A stretch of 64,000 bases of DNA from Ptiloglossa arizonensis (lineage: Eukaryota > Arthropoda > Insecta > Hymenoptera > Colletidae), in contig NC_135060.1 in the NCBI RefSeq assembly GCF_051014685.1, positions 9,734,001 to 9,798,000 on the forward strand, written 5' to 3'. Made by a program: the position numbers and the translations under genes. Under the pieces are notes generated by a model. The model searched no databases. It saw only the letters and a program-made list of their open reading frames with translations, and had not been told where the DNA came from. This document shows, piece after piece, positions 1-13,440 of the stretch (its first letter is position 1; every line of letters starts with the position of its first letter).

Positions 1-3000
1 TGGGGAATTTTTGCAACTTCGTTTTATCTTTCCGTTTCTACCTTTTGTTGCCGGTTCTAACAACCGATGGTGATAATCTGACCGGGTGAATAATTACCGT
101 TTCTTTTTACGATACAATTCTCGACGAACGTTACCATGCACATTGTCACAGTCGCCTCGAATTTGCGTAAATATTTTTTTTACTTGCCCGACAGTTGTAT
201 CGAGATATTTGTTAAATTTAAGATCGTTGCGTTCCTTCGATGGCTTAAAATTCCATTTGGCGTGTGATAATTTTACCTTGCGTTGCATTTTCATTGAGAG
301 AGAGAAACTAGCGAATTAGTCTCCATTTCGATTTTCATTGTGCGTTCGTTTAAAGAAAATTCCAATCGCGAGAAATTACTCAAAAATTCTTTTCTTTTCA
401 ACGTACATTGGATACACGATTCGAAAAGAAATGTAAAAATGGCCCATTTTTCGTGACGCGATGCACAATGTTCTGCGCACGAAATATCTTCTGATCGGTT
501 TTAAAATAGAAAATAATACAAATTTCGCTGCGAATCTTGGAGAAATTGTAACGAGACACGGTCAGCTTGGTATAAAATTTCCACCGTCGAAATATAATGG
601 TAAACGACGCCACTATGTTTTACATAATTAAACGGGCGGCGGTATGGCGCGATTCTGGAAACACGGTAAACGCATTTAGCGAATCAATCGGAATCCAACG
701 GATGTGATTAGATTTCACGCACGACCGAAACTGACCGTTTTAGCAATTGATACGGCATAATACAGCATGGCCGTTTGAAATCGATAAGCGTGTATTGTTA
801 TACAGGGCCAGACTCGTCGTAATCGCTTCGACGGGGTATTAATATATTTCAGAGGAGCGATACGTTGCGAGCGGCGTATATCCGTGAAAGAATTCTTCAG
901 CCCTCCATCTGAAAAAAATACGTATTACCGAAATATTTATTTATCGAAGTCTCTGCCGGAAGTACCCGCGAAAAATCGTTTAATCGAAACGAATACGCGC
1001 GACCTATACGGGATTAATTAACGAAATTTAATTTCGATCGAGCATCGCGCGCGACCGTGTATAAATAATCCATCGAACAATCCCGTGGATGTAATCGAAA
1101 ACGGTGGTACGTTTTTTTTTTCTCAATTAAAGAATGACGATCGATCATCTGTTCGATGAAATATAAATCACGTTTCGAGCTCGTCGATTTTGCGATACTC
1201 GTCGCGTTCGATCCGCGATCGTGATCGATCGCGAAAAAAAAAAAATTGCGACGAAATCTCAGGGTCGAACTTAATCGTATTCCTCTGATAATAGATTATC
1301 AGTGGTCCCCCTACCGAATTATTAAAATCGTCTCATTGTGTTAAACCGCGCCGCGAATGCATTATCCCCCGACGCGGAGGCGACGTTGTAAATACCAACG
1401 GTGGGCCGCGGTTGTCTCTTTTTCGGCCTCTGTCGTGCGTTTCGCCCATCAAAAATTCAAGGGTGAAAATGGGAGTTGGATGGAGCGGGGAGAAGGTTGG
1501 ATCTCAACGCGCTGGATAATGCATCGCGGGTCGGAACTGTCTGTCACGTGCAACCGCCGAGTCAGCCGACGTCGCTCTTCGTATTTCGTTGACTCTTCTT
1601 TCGTCACGGTTTGAAAGTGTTGCCATCACGCGTGTGCGAGATTCGTACAGTCTACTTTATCGACGCTTCTTCCATTCCCGCGACTGTCATTCACGGAATC
1701 GCGCGACGCGGTCAGAGTTTATCTTTTATTCACACCTCATGGGGAAAATATGAAATCTTTAAACGCGATATCGATCTATTTCTAACGGAGAACCCTCCGT
1801 GTGCGAAACAACATTTCAATTGTGAGAAGAAGAATTTTTCTGTTTTTCGCGTAGCATCTGCGGCAATGAGAATATTTATAATATATTCTCAAGGTGAATA
1901 TTGTATTCGATTTCATTTTCTTAACGGTACACTCTTTCCTTCGTATTTGATCGATAAAGACGATCGCGATCGGTTCGCGAAACTATCTCGGGAAGATTCG
2001 AGGATTTTCTTTCTTACCATTTTCATCGCAAATTTCTACGACAATTTCCACTGCACTTTTACACGATGAAAACTCTTTATTTTTTTTTTGTCTTCGTCTT
2101 CTCTCGATTATTTTTCTTTCACTTCCAGTTGTTTCTATTGCGTCCGGAATACTATATACCTCTGTGCAACGAAAGCGTTACTATTATACGTATTCGCGGA
2201 CACCGAAATACAGGCGAGTAATTCCGTTCCACGGTTCCAAATATGCACCCGTACGAATACGATCGGAAGAAAATCATTAAACCCTAATCGATCCAGACTC
2301 GTGTGTCGATTGTCGATATAGTCCACGCTACGTCATCTCTACCATTTTCATACGTCCACGGGGTGTTATAAAATCCTTGCAAGTGATTCGCTCGTCAAAA
2401 ACGATCAAGAATTGGAAACGAACGGGGGAGAACGAGGAACGTAAAAAAAAAAAGGAAAAAAGAAAAAAAAAATTCGCTCGATTCCTAGGAACAGCCACCC
2501 ACACCCCCGTTTCCAGTCGTCGGTGAACTATTTCGAAGCTGACCGTGCGCTTTTTTTAAATCGAAAACACGATGACTTTACGCTCGCGTAACCGGCCGCC
2601 ATCGATCACCCCCGCAAATTGCTTTCGTAGAAAATTTTTTCTTCACCGGTTTGTCTCGAGCGACGCGCTCGCACGTACGAGAGGCTTGCCCCCTCGTAGC
2701 CCCCCGCTCTTCCATCCATCCACCTGCTCCAGTCCCCGGGAAAGTTCTCCAGAGCGAGAACTAACTCGACGCGGCTGGATTCCAAAGTACGGATTTGTTT
2801 TTCCACGTTGCTATTTACTTTTTCACGGCGGCGTGCACAGGATGAATGAGAAAGGGAAAACTCACCCCCTCTTCGAAGGGCGAAGGAACAGGCGGGTTCC
2901 CCTCTCTTTCTTCATTTTTTCCCTTTTTCTTCGCGCTCCTCCCGCATTCCGTACGACTGCGTAATTTCTATCGAAGGCCAATGACGAATGGTTATTGGAA

Positions 3001-3291
3001 ATAAAGTTATGCGGCGCGCCAGGCGCTAATGTTGCGAAACGTTCGAAAACCGGGTGGTAAATTCGATTTACGAGCGACACCGTAAGTAGGCATTCTTCCG
3101 CGTGCCATTTTCGTACGTTCTATCGTCCTTGTACGGCTATTGCTTCGACACGGGTACCTGGTTACCCGCGAGATACCCGGCTAGCTAAAGTTACACGAGT
3201 ACTCGAGTATCTCGCGAACACGCTGAGATGTACGAACCGATGATCGAGAATCTCGATCGGTCGATCGTGTAGCGATCATTTTCAATTAATA

Positions 3292-3401
3292 TTGGTTTGT
3301 TCGGAGAGTGATTTCGTTTTCTAAAATGGAGAATATGTAATTTAAGAAAATGTTTATATAGTCTAAAAGAATCGTGTTTCATTTTCACCGAAAAAAAAAT
3401 C
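3292..3401 (+). mobile_element. Mariner-like non-autonomous element, copy 1 (right end lost)
   Basis: After a TA dinucleotide at 3290-3291 the sequence starts TTGGTTTGTTCGGAGAGTGA, matching the inverted end of copies 2 and 3. It continues through ATGGAGAAT at 3326, the position and wording of a mariner transposase start (Met-Glu-Asn), and then the shared segment ending in GTGTTTCATTTTCAC and an A run. The right inverted repeat is missing. The next bases, TTTAGGTA, also flank copy 2 on its right, suggesting that copy 1 lost its right end by a small deletion or that the two copies arose by local duplication. TA targeting and the end sequence point to the Tc1/mariner superfamily. Confidence 0.7.
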
Positions 3402-3591
3402 TTTAGGTAATATCGAAATAATAACGAAATATAGACAAGAACTATGCTACTAACGAATATAGATAAAATTTATCCAAAGGAAGAAACATTTGAGAAGAAT
3501 ATATTTGTAAATTAGTTTCCTCATTACCGACATTATCTACCGATGTTATTTGAAACTAACGATATAGAATCGACCGTTTCATGTATAATAT

Positions 3592-3732
3592 TTGGGTGTT
3601 TCATCTGTTTCGGAAGATCGTGTTCCAAAATGGAGAATATATAATTTAATAAAATGTTTATACACTCTAAAATAATCGTGTTTCATTTTCACAAAAAAAA
3701 AAAAAAACAAATTCACTTTCCTAACAACCCAA
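3592..3732 (+). mobile_element. Mariner-like non-autonomous element, copy 2
   Basis: The element is bounded by TTGGGTG on the left and ACAACCCAA on the right. The reverse complement of the right end, TTGGGTTGTTAGGAAAGTGA, matches the ends of the other copies; the left end is more eroded. TA lies just outside on both sides (3589-3590 and 3733-3734), the expected mariner target duplication. The inner part shares ATGGAGAAT (3630) and the roughly 60-bp segment with GTGTTTCATTTTCAC seen in copies 1 and 3. At 141 bp it cannot encode a transposase. Confidence 0.78.
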
Positions 3733-4910
3733 TATTTAGGTACTCGAGGAATTTTTGTCCATTGTACTATCTCACCGGTTATCCGGGTACCCGAAGATTT
3801 CGCGATCACTAGCTTTACGTCGCGCTCTTCGCTTCTATTTTTTCTTTTTTTTTTCCCCACCCGGTGTATTATCGCCGAACGTGGAAGCACCGGGTGAAGA
3901 GATCGCGATTATGCTTGACGGGGGTATCTTTCGTTGTTCGAGTTCTCTCTCGTTGCCAATTAGCGGAGATCGCGCGCGGCCGAGATCCATTTTTACAGAG
4001 GGCGAGCGGAAACAGCGCAGCACACCCACCCGCGTCTCGTTTTCTCACGTAGGAGTATCCAGGTTGGACTTTGGAAAATCTCAGCCTCGCTCCGGGTTTT
4101 CGGTTTCTGGGTCAGCGTTGTCGAGAGGTCGGTGGCTCCCTTGCTTTTGAAAAATTCGCGGAATCCGCGCAAACGAGAACCAAGAGAACCGCGCGGAAAA
4201 TTAAAGATACCCGGGAGAGAGACAGAGAGAGAACGGCCCTGCAATTGAACTCGTTCGACGTTCGTTCGATCGTCCTAGATTTTCCCTATTTCCCTCGCGG
4301 AAAGCCGTTCGGAACGCGTCGTTGGAACGAGGGAAAAACCGTGTACGGGTTAGTGCCCGTGAAATTTCGAAGGCGAATCCGATAGTCGGTGAATCGGAAA
4401 GGAAATTCGCCGAAGAGTCTCGTTATCTCGCTTTATATTACGCGTTCTCGTGTATACTGAGCGAATCGATGAAAACTGTTGTCCAAAGTGTCTCATCGAT
4501 TCGAGCGAAAAACGTTTCGTACGAAGCACATTCTATTCGAGGATGCCTATTGAACGAACCTTTTGTATTTTCAGAGTACTGTACATTTTTTTTTTTGTCA
4601 TTGAATTTGCTTTTCTTGACAATTACAACGCATTGGGAAAAAACAGTGTCGTTTAAGAAACTCAAGATCACTTTGATATCTTAAAATATAAGATACAAGA
4701 AATAAACAAAGCATTTTGATCGATTAGGTAACGGTTCTTATTCAATCGTCCTGTATAGAGTGTTCGTGAATCCTTGCGCGATAATGAATCGAAAATGTCG
4801 AATAAAGTTACTGTACATTAGGCAAATTCAATGATTCTTAACTAGAAAAGAATAGTATGACGTAGGAGAAGAGAAGTGAATCGAAAATTTAAAGGAATTA
4901 TCGAGTGATT

Positions 4911-5119
4911 CGTTACCGGCAACACGACTGTGCCTCCAGAATTTCGTTATATAATTTTAGGAGCACAATTATGTTCCGGTGTATCAAATAATATACGTTT
5001 CGGGCTTGAAAATTCGATACCGAAGAGTTAACGAATATTGTCGATTTTATTGGAAGCACGATTGTCCCCTTGGAGTTTCGTAATAAAATTACGGAGGCAC
5101 AGTCGTGTCGCTAGTAACG
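4911..5119. mobile_element. 209-bp terminal-inverted-repeat element (MITE-like), family unknown
   Basis: The left end, CGTTACCGGCAACACGACTG followed by TGCCTCC, and the reverse complement of the right end, CGTTACTAGCGACACGACTG followed by TGCCTCC, agree at nearly every base over about 27 bp. Weaker similarity between the two arms continues for about 60 bp, with AATTTCGTTAT-like cores and a second GCACAATT/GCACGATT word. No ORF of note lies inside. No clear target duplication is visible. It may be a MITE or a relic foldback element. Confidence 0.6.
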
Positions 5120-5930
5120 ATGCTCTTCGATAATTTATATTAATTTTCGATCCATTCTTTAAAAGAGCAACGGTCCCCGATAGCGCCATCATCGAATCGA
5201 TCTAATTTTTCGCGCGAAAATGGAGTAAAATTTTTCATTTCGTCGCGGGTCGATATCGAACATTTCATATTTCGAACGAAATTCATTCCCTGATAGGTCG
5301 TACGAAGTACACTCGATCGTGTGCTTATTCCACCAGTTTTCGAGATTGTCTCGAAAACAAAGGCACGTGTGAGGAAAAAAAAAAGAAAGAAATTTCGTTC
5401 CACGTTTTCGATTTATTTTCGCACGAGCTATTACCTCGTGTTCGATTGTACCATCCACGTCCTCGCTCGTTTCGCGTACAGATATACATTTTCCTTTTTT
5501 TTTTTTCACCGGGTGCATACTCGAGTAAGGCGGAGGATCATGCGCCAAAGGAGGAAATCCCGATAAAAGCAAGCGGCAAAACGGAAACGAAGAAGGTCCG
5601 AGACCCCGGTGAAAAAGAGAGTGGCAGTCGAAAATGCGCGAGCGGGGGATAAAGGTTCGCTTCCCCTTCGATGCTCATAGAAATTCCGTGGCGTTCGCGA
5701 GCAGTTCCCCGGGCCAGAACGCCGTAAGCAAAGTGCCACGTTCTCGTACATAACCATACATAACCGTCCGGGCAGATAAGGCAGGGTCGAGCCAGCCCGA
5801 GTAATGTATCTCGTAGACGTACAGAATGAAAATTTACATCTCAAGCTTTCGGCTATCACCGCGTTTAATGCGAATCGTTGTTCCGTGTACGCGTGACACA
5901 GTTTTTCTATTTTCTTCCTTTCTGTTACAG

Positions 5931-5982
5931 GGACAAGGTGTTCAGGTTGAATCTGAGCAACATCAGCCACTCCAACTGCGAG
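5931..5982 (+). CDS. Sema2a: Sema2a internal exon A (52 nt), start of sema propeller
   Basis: The acceptor is a pyrimidine-rich tract ending TTACAG at 5930 and the donor is GTGAGT at 5983. The first G closes a codon from the upstream exon; in insect Sema2a the preceding residue is Met, which would fit AT|G. It is followed by 17 codons reading DKVFRLNLSNISHSNCE, which match the early propeller strand ending in a conserved Cys, with an NIS glycosylation sequon. The exon ends in phase 0 and continues directly into RDALNLEP at 44455. The upstream exon was not found in bases 1-5930. The exon is short but unmistakable by homology and splice context. Confidence 0.93.
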
Positions 5983-8900
5983 GTGAGTCTTCATCACCTA
6001 ATCTACCTTTAGTTCTAATTCCATCTTTAACTGTTGCGAACTTTACGAAGTCGTGAATTGAAAAATTGGTGTGTCACTTTAAAAAGTCTGTAGTTTATTA
6101 CCGAAGAATGTTTCTAATTTAAAGAATACATCACTGAGGAAAGTATCGTCTATTGGATGCTGAATTTAGACTCTTTCCGAAGGTACGAACATTATTGGAA
6201 ACTCTAACCACGATGTTTGTAGTCGCGAAATATTTCCTTATGCTACACCTCGGGATAGTTCTCTTCGGGTCTCAATGATACGCAAATATTTACAACATAA
6301 TACACGATTAAATAGAAAACGGGTAAGTCTACTCTGGTAACACCTGTTTAACGATTCGCATTTATCACCCCACCGGTGTTAAAACTAGAGAAGTTGCGAC
6401 TCGAAATCAAGATTCTCGTTGCAATTTTAAAACAGTAACGAGAGCAAATCTCCGTTCGTGGACATCGATCTCTGAACGTAATACTCGCGTTTAATTTTAC
6501 GTTTAACTCGAGCCGGGTCTCTCTCCCGATTCGAATACAGTATCAAAGTCCCGAAAGCACCTTCTGTCGTAGGATCACGCTTCGATTAGCATCAAACGTC
6601 GCGTAACGCTTGACCCCCTCGTCTCGTTCGACGATGAAACGCGGCTACGGTCGTAAATCCGAAAACGGTCTTCGCTGTTCCCCATAAAACTGTCAATCAC
6701 GTCGACCGGAACGTCGCCTACATCATCGCGACAGCTGACGACTCTCCGCCGCTAAGCGATCCATTGTGGAAGAACAGTGCGTGCCCCGATTTTTCCACGC
6801 ACTCTTTCACTCGGCTTTTCTTTCATTCCGCCTGGGATATACCGGCGCGTCTGTGCACCGTATCGAACAATCGACGTCGAGCTTAATGCACGCTCGCTGA
6901 AAATGGACTCGCTCGCGATGAAATTCCGTGACGTTTCGCGACGGAAGCCTTTTTAGAGCGTGGTTTCCACGTACGCGAAACGAAAGAGAATTTTCATGTT
7001 TAGAGAATCGCGTTTTAATCCCGAGACAAGGTAAAAGGTGGCAGAGTAGGCACTCCCTTTGTCGCGTTCGAACCATCGTTTCGTACTCTCGCGCTTTGTT
7101 TCGAAATGAAATAAATTGGCAAGTCTCACTCGCTTTTAATCGAGTAGAACAATTACGCGTTTATAAATAATTCCTTGTCAATTCTTGTCGAAGCAAACTC
7201 GTAGAGATTCCTATAACAGTTCGATGTACATAATTTTCTACTTTTTGCATACAGATACTTTCAACCGTTTCGAAACGTGCGAAAAGTCGCACAAATTCTT
7301 CGCAACGAATAGAACTATTTATTTTCAAATAATCTCCACTTGTTTCTCTATAAGACGTTATTCCTTTGTATATTCGATTTCGAACGTTGAATTTCAATAT
7401 CGATGAAAAATCGTACCTACACGATAAGAGTTCAAGATGCGCTTATAACGAATAGAAGCGATTTGAAAGCTAATGATTAATCACGAGGCAATTTCCTATC
7501 GATCGAACGCAAATCCTCTTTCTCTATTTCTCCCCTAGGTTTCTACCTTCTCGGAGCGTGTTGTACTCCTCTCGGAGCTGCGTCTACTCGTTAAATTTTT
7601 CGCACGCACAGGTGCGCATCCTATTCAACGGCGCAAAGCGCGGCGTTCGTTTTCAGGGGGATACGGGACCGGTTCGTTCGTCGAGATTGAATTGGAATTG
7701 CTTTGTCGAAGCCGACGTTGGCGACGCCGACGTTAGCGTACCGGTGGTCAACTACAGTCCGATTGTTGGTACTGTTGGGAAAGGAAAATTGCTTTTTAAC
7801 CCTCTCCAGCGATCGCAGGGGTTTGGGGAGGCTCGAGATGGTCGGCTGAACGCCACTTCCTTTCGGTTCGCTGCAATGGTTTTTACGAAGACCGAAATCC
7901 GATCTCTGGAGCGTCGGGTGCGCGCGGGCGCGCGCGAGCTCGTCCTTTTGTCTTCGTTCGCCAGTTACTCGAAACGCCTCGATCGAAATTGCTATTAACC
8001 TTCATTCCGCCACTTCTTCCGTCGTCTTCGTTTCTGCCGCTCCTTTTGTCCACGATCGGGGACGGGCTCGATAATGGGTTATCTCGAACGGCCAACGAGT
8101 CTGACTTTCGATTTGTATTATACTTCGGAGAAGCGTCTCTAACTTCATCTCCGACTTCGTCCCAATTGCTCATAGGTTTACTACCGAGAGCGTTCATCTC
8201 TTCGCTTTCTCCGTTCCTCTTCAATCGAGATTTTCGTATTATTGGACGTCTTTGTCGCGCACAATGATACAGCGTGCTTACAGGGTGCTGTAATTAATTC
8301 AAACATAGGAAAAATGTCATGCTCGGAGATTTTTATTTTAAGAAATACTTTCGTATTTCTAAAAAAACGAAAAGATTAACGAACGATTCTTCTCGTTCAA
8401 TATTAATGAAGAAAAACATAGACGTTCTGGATACGAAATCCCGGACGAGTCTTCGTTTAGTAATATTTCGCTACGTTCGATTTTCAATTAGTAAGGTTTA
8501 GTAACGCTCGACACAGTCTTCTAAAAATATAACGCACATCGTATATTCGTAAAATGTTCTCAATTGAATTTGCACAACACGACGAAGCTACGACTGGTTA
8601 ACGAGCTTTGACACGCGAATAGGAACAACGATTCGCTCGGTTCGAATCGGTTTTTCGAAAATCTATCGTTCGATTCAAGTAATTTCTTCGATTTTGTAAC
8701 ACGTGTCCGGAACTCGGAGATCGCGCGACGATCAATCGTTACTATTCACCCGCACGTTTTTCATTTAATTTCTTTTTCGAACGACTACGCAATGGCGTCT
8801 CGATATCGAAATATTACCCTCGTGTTTCGCTACGAAAATATTACGAGTCGAATCTCGTCAATTTCGAAACTCGCGATTTTTTCTAAATGATCGACGAGAT

Positions 8901-9427
8901 TCGCGTCGGGTTGATCGAAAAAAAAAAAGAGAAAAAAACGGTAGGGGTGGAACGTGGAAACGAAATAAATAATTGCGGCGCGGGGGTTGTGCGCGACGCT
9001 CTCGGCCAAGTACGCCGGAGTTAGGGCAACGCTCGTACCGGTGAAAGTATTTGTGTACGTCGAAACAAGAAGAGCTGCAGTTATTGACGACAAGCGGGGA
9101 TAACGAGCGCTCGGGACGTTATTAAATTTTGAGTGGATTGCAGCCAATAAATTGAACGGCGTGTTACACTCGAACCGCGCGTGACGCGCGCGGCGGTGGC
9201 GAACATTTTCGAGCGGAGCGGGGACGGTAACGGGGCAGTTCTCCGAAACGTTTCGACGTGTAACGAATGAATCAAGGACAGCCGGGGAGCGAACCGAGGG
9301 AAAACAGTTTTCGAGGTATCGGACGTACATCGAAAGAGTAGCTTTTCACGTATCTTTACCTTCTACGGTCCATTGAAATCGGCCATTGAATTCCACCGGA
9401 TTCCCCCGAGGGAAAAGTTTCCAACGC

Positions 9428-9468
9428 GAAGAAAAAAAAAGAAAGAAAGAAAGAAAGAAAAAAAAAAT
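9428..9468 (+). repeat. Purine microsatellite (GAAA)n and A runs
   Basis: A repeated GAAA motif is flanked by poly-A runs. A similar A/G tract occurs at 9637-9662. Both inflate ORFs on the minus strand with poly-Phe. Confidence 0.9.
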
Positions 9469-12333
9469 GGCCTTTCTCGATACGCGCGCTCTATGGTCGG
9501 GCACAAAGAACGGTGAAACGACGCTCCGCCATAGGGGAGGAAACGACAATTCGAAAATGCAATTATTCGGGCAACGTATCGTTGGTCGTGCCACCTGTCG
9601 CGAAACCGAAAACCACCCCAAATAGAGAGGGGAGAAATAAAAAAAAAAGAAAAAGAAAAAAATATACCCGAGCTGGGAGAGAGCGAAAGTAGAGAGAGCC
9701 ACGGTCGGGCCTTGTTCTCGCCGCCGCTCCGGCCAGATGCGACAATTGTGACGACACGAAACATAATTTAAAAGCGCGGAACAACGCGATCACTGGACGG
9801 GCCGAGAGCTGGAAAAAAGGGTGACCGCTCGAGTTTCATTCTTTCGCCGTACCGACCAAAATGGATCGAGTTTCTCCAGCGAGGCAGGCCTTTTTTCTTT
9901 GATTATTATCGCGCGAATCGTAAATTGAAGCGCGCGAAAAATTCGCGCGTCGGATTTCTTCTGTGTCGACGCCCGGGAAGAAAGAGGGGAGGAATTTCGC
10001 GATCCGATTGTTCGATAAAAGGATATTGCGTTGAAACGCTGTCTGAAATTTGCCGCTGAAAAGCGTCCATTACGATCGTGAAAATTAAGGGAAGCGGACC
10101 GTATCGTTCGGACTCGCGTGGACTAATTACAAGTTTCGAGGAGAAAAATTTTTAAGAAACGAAGCAAAACTCGATTTATTATCCCGGAGAACGCGAGTTT
10201 CAAAAACGTACGATTCGAAGTGTACCTATAATGTTCGAGAGCCGAAATAATTCAAAGATTTAGTCCAAGAGTTCCGCGAATGAATCTCGAGTGGAGAAAT
10301 TCAAACGAAATCTGCATAAAATTCGTATTACGCTCGGTCGAAAAATTCTATTAGTCCTTCCTTATAAACATTAATTTAATACGAGAACCGAGCTTTTAAG
10401 TTCTTCCTTCCTGGAACGTTTTTCGAGCGCTTTGAACGGAGGTTGAGGTCGCGAGACCACCAATGGGAATTTTTTGGCCTCTTTTCCTGAATTTTGCACA
10501 AGCCTCGCGCGAGTCTGCTGCACGATCCGTGCACACATGCAACGCGGGAATGTTCACACGTCCTTAACTTGGGGATAACCGGCACACAGTTCTGTGGTTT
10601 GAAGCTATTCGAAATTTGCCGTAGAAACCTTTGACGTTCGTATACCTCGCCAAGTACGCGTCGAGCTTCTTCGAATTTTCGAAAAACAATAAAGTGTGCC
10701 TCGTGTTCCTAAATTACTCGTAATCTAATTTAAACTTGCTGGAACGCGCACAACACGGCGAACCCACGAATATTCCAATCGGTTATTCTTTGTACGAAGA
10801 CTTTTAGATTAATTAATAATAATTAATAATAATGAAGTCGTCTCTAGTTTCGACAGCTTTCGATGGATTCCAATTTTGGTGAACACGTTGCACTGTTTTC
10901 GTAGTATCTAGAAAATGGATCGCGACATGAAATTCGACGTACGATTTTACGATTCGAAAGCATCCGCAAAAAAAAGTTAGGGTAAAAATCTCGACTCCTC
11001 CGCGATCTAATTCGATGTTTGTGGTGTACACGGGTACGATGAAACACTGCGATCGAGATCTCCGATACGCGGGGATTTTAAATCTCGAGAACAGCGAAGA
11101 AATCACGTTCGTATTATAAACCCAGTTCACGTTGCCGTGTAAACCGCGAAAAGGAAAGCAACGGGAAAATATCGTTCCATAAATTGATTATACTGTGACA
11201 ATATTTGGAACAAACTGATCCGGGGTCCCGATGTTGCTTCTCGCGAGCGGATACGAATCGATGAAAACTTGATCTTTTACCGTGGCGCGTTATGAAATCG
11301 TATCGCGCAGAAGTTATTCAACGTGAACGGTTCCGGCGGAACGGTTCCAATAAAATTCCATCGCGAAGCTAACGTTACCGCGTAGTTCGGTTCCATGGAG
11401 AATTAGAGCGAGCGCGGTTTCGGTTTCGTTCGATGTGGCAACGCTGACGCTTCGAACATTAACATATCGAACACCTCGGTTTTGGTAATCGATTCACGTT
11501 CCGGTTTTTCTCTCCTGAAATTTCAACTTTCTTCGCGGAACGATAAACCACCATCTCCGTAGTGTCTCGGTAAATTTGTCTCGGTAAAAATTCGGTCCCA
11601 GGTGTTTCACCATCCACGAAGAATAATCTCGTTAAAATCCTCGTCCCGATTAGCAAACAGAAGGGGCTAATTGTTTCCGGGTGAATTTTAATCCACCTCA
11701 TTAGGACGACCAATCACGACGAAACAGATGGAACACCGAAGAAATCCCGTCTACCCGGAAAACGAGTAATTTTGACGTTCGTTCGATTCCGGTTCGATTT
11801 CAATTTTATCGTCGATAAATGCAAATAGTCCCACGGTACGAAGGGTCTCCTCTCCGTTCGGAGGACAAAGTTCCCCGGTCTCGGTTGTCGTTACCTGGAG
11901 GAGTCTGGTGGCCGCGTAGCAGTAGGAAACGTCAGCTTGGAGCCCTTTCTAGGGTTAGGTTCGGGGGAAAGTTTACATACTTTGCTTTGCGAGAGGCAAA
12001 CGCGGGTCGGGGTTTGGGGCGGAGAGCGGTTATCCCTTTCCTCGGCGCTGAGACCATGAAAAGTTCGCGAAAGTTGGCTGGCCTGGGCGCAGTTACAATG
12101 AAATCCCATTGCGAGGCCTGGTGTTGCCACCGCAGAGTTCGATTCCGTGGAGAATTAACGGGAATGGGATTTCGATTTTACTCGCGGTGGTGGCGTGGTA
12201 ACGTAGCCGTAAAACGTTAGCGCAGGCTCAGCCAGGCCGCAGAACCGTCCAACCCCCCTCTGACAAAACCCCAGGGGTGTTCCGCGTAAACGGGGTGGGG
12301 GAGGGAGCTGTTACGCGGCGGCGAATGGGAGGC

Positions 12334-12371
12334 GGAAAAAAAAGAAGAAAAAAAAAAGAAAAAAAAAAGAA
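12334..12371 (+). repeat. A-rich purine tract
   Basis: A run of A residues with interspersed G over about 38 bp, with no coding or element context. Confidence 0.85.
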
Positions 12372-13440
12372 CGCGACGGCGGCCCCAGGAAACGTAAGAA
12401 GGCGGACCCCCTGAGCAGCCTGATGCGATTCCGCGTTTTACATACATGCATAGTGATTGCGGCACGGGACCAGACCGCAAAGGGGCATCGACTTCCGGCG
12501 CGGAGCGGTCCGCAGGAAATTGATACGCTTCAAAGACACTTCTGCGCGCTGGAATTTTCGAAAGCTTCTGGTTACTTTTCTTTACGGAGCTTCGCTGGAA
12601 ACGACGAATCATCGAGGATCTTGACAGGGATAACGAAATCCTCGCGAGAGTAACGGTGGACGGTTCCGTTTGGATTCGTTGCGAGGAAGAATGTAACGAC
12701 AATGATGTATCGCAATTTTTGTTGCGTTGTGAAGGATACCGTGTTGTGTTACGATGGTTACCGGGTCGAGGTATTTTGGTTGTTCTTGCGGGGAAAACTT
12801 AGGCAAAATTAAGATAAGAATGATCGAACGTCGAGAAATTGACGATTGTTTGGAATAGTACTGTTCGCGAGGAGAAACCTTTCCATTCGTACACTAATTA
12901 CGAAAAAATTGAGTCGGTCGAGGTAGGTGGTGCACTCTGTACGTACGAGGAGAAAGATAGTTCCTTTTTAAAATATATTAGCGGCTTCGATTACCGTGAA
13001 ACTTTTTCTGTCCATAGAAATGTTCCTCTTTGTCAAACGGTACCATTGGGTTCTGATTTTTGCGGCCGAACCTCTGTTCATTTTTCCTTCCTGTTTCCAT
13101 GTCCACTTCTCCACGACAGATATACCATTACGATTGCTGCTACCGTTGTTGTTGTAGTTGTTGTTGTCGACGATGAGTCGTTCGAAAGACAGAAGCGAGC
13201 GTCGCTTCGAAGACAGAACTTTTAGCAGGAAAGTAAGTTTACTTCCGAAGCAAGTATTTAGAGCTGTTTCTCTATGAATATTTAACCTCGCAATCTACCT
13301 TTCCATTCGACGGACGCTGAACTTCCGTGTCTCTCTCCGTAAAATCTGTCATTATGGAAACTTGGTAGTAACGTAATCGTCGTCGCGTCGAGGAGCATCG
13401 AAAACAAAAGTTTGCTCGTCCGTGGAACTTCGCGTTTTAA

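Larger units (their letters stand above)
1..5930 (+). other. Intron of Sema2a upstream of exon A (partial)
   Basis: No exon with homology to the Sema2a N-terminus (signal peptide, CGKLYYRTF-type block, YVGAM block) was found here, so this stretch is read as the 3' part of a large intron. It contains two mariner-like copies (3292-3401 and 3592-3732), a 209-bp inverted-repeat element (4911-5119) and several A/T homopolymer runs. ORFs such as 1611-2069 resemble no family I know and lack coding signatures. Confidence 0.7.

Noticed and set aside
1611..2069. 152-codon + strand ORF as an upstream Sema2a exon
   Set aside because: Lacks the conserved N-terminal semaphorin blocks and a matching phase to exon A.
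8636..8660. GGTTCGAATCGG as a tRNA T-arm
   Set aside because: No acceptor stem, D-arm or anticodon arm could be formed around it.
11950..11965. GGGTTAGGTT as an interstitial insect telomere (TTAGG) block
   Set aside because: Only one TTAGG unit with no tandem copies.
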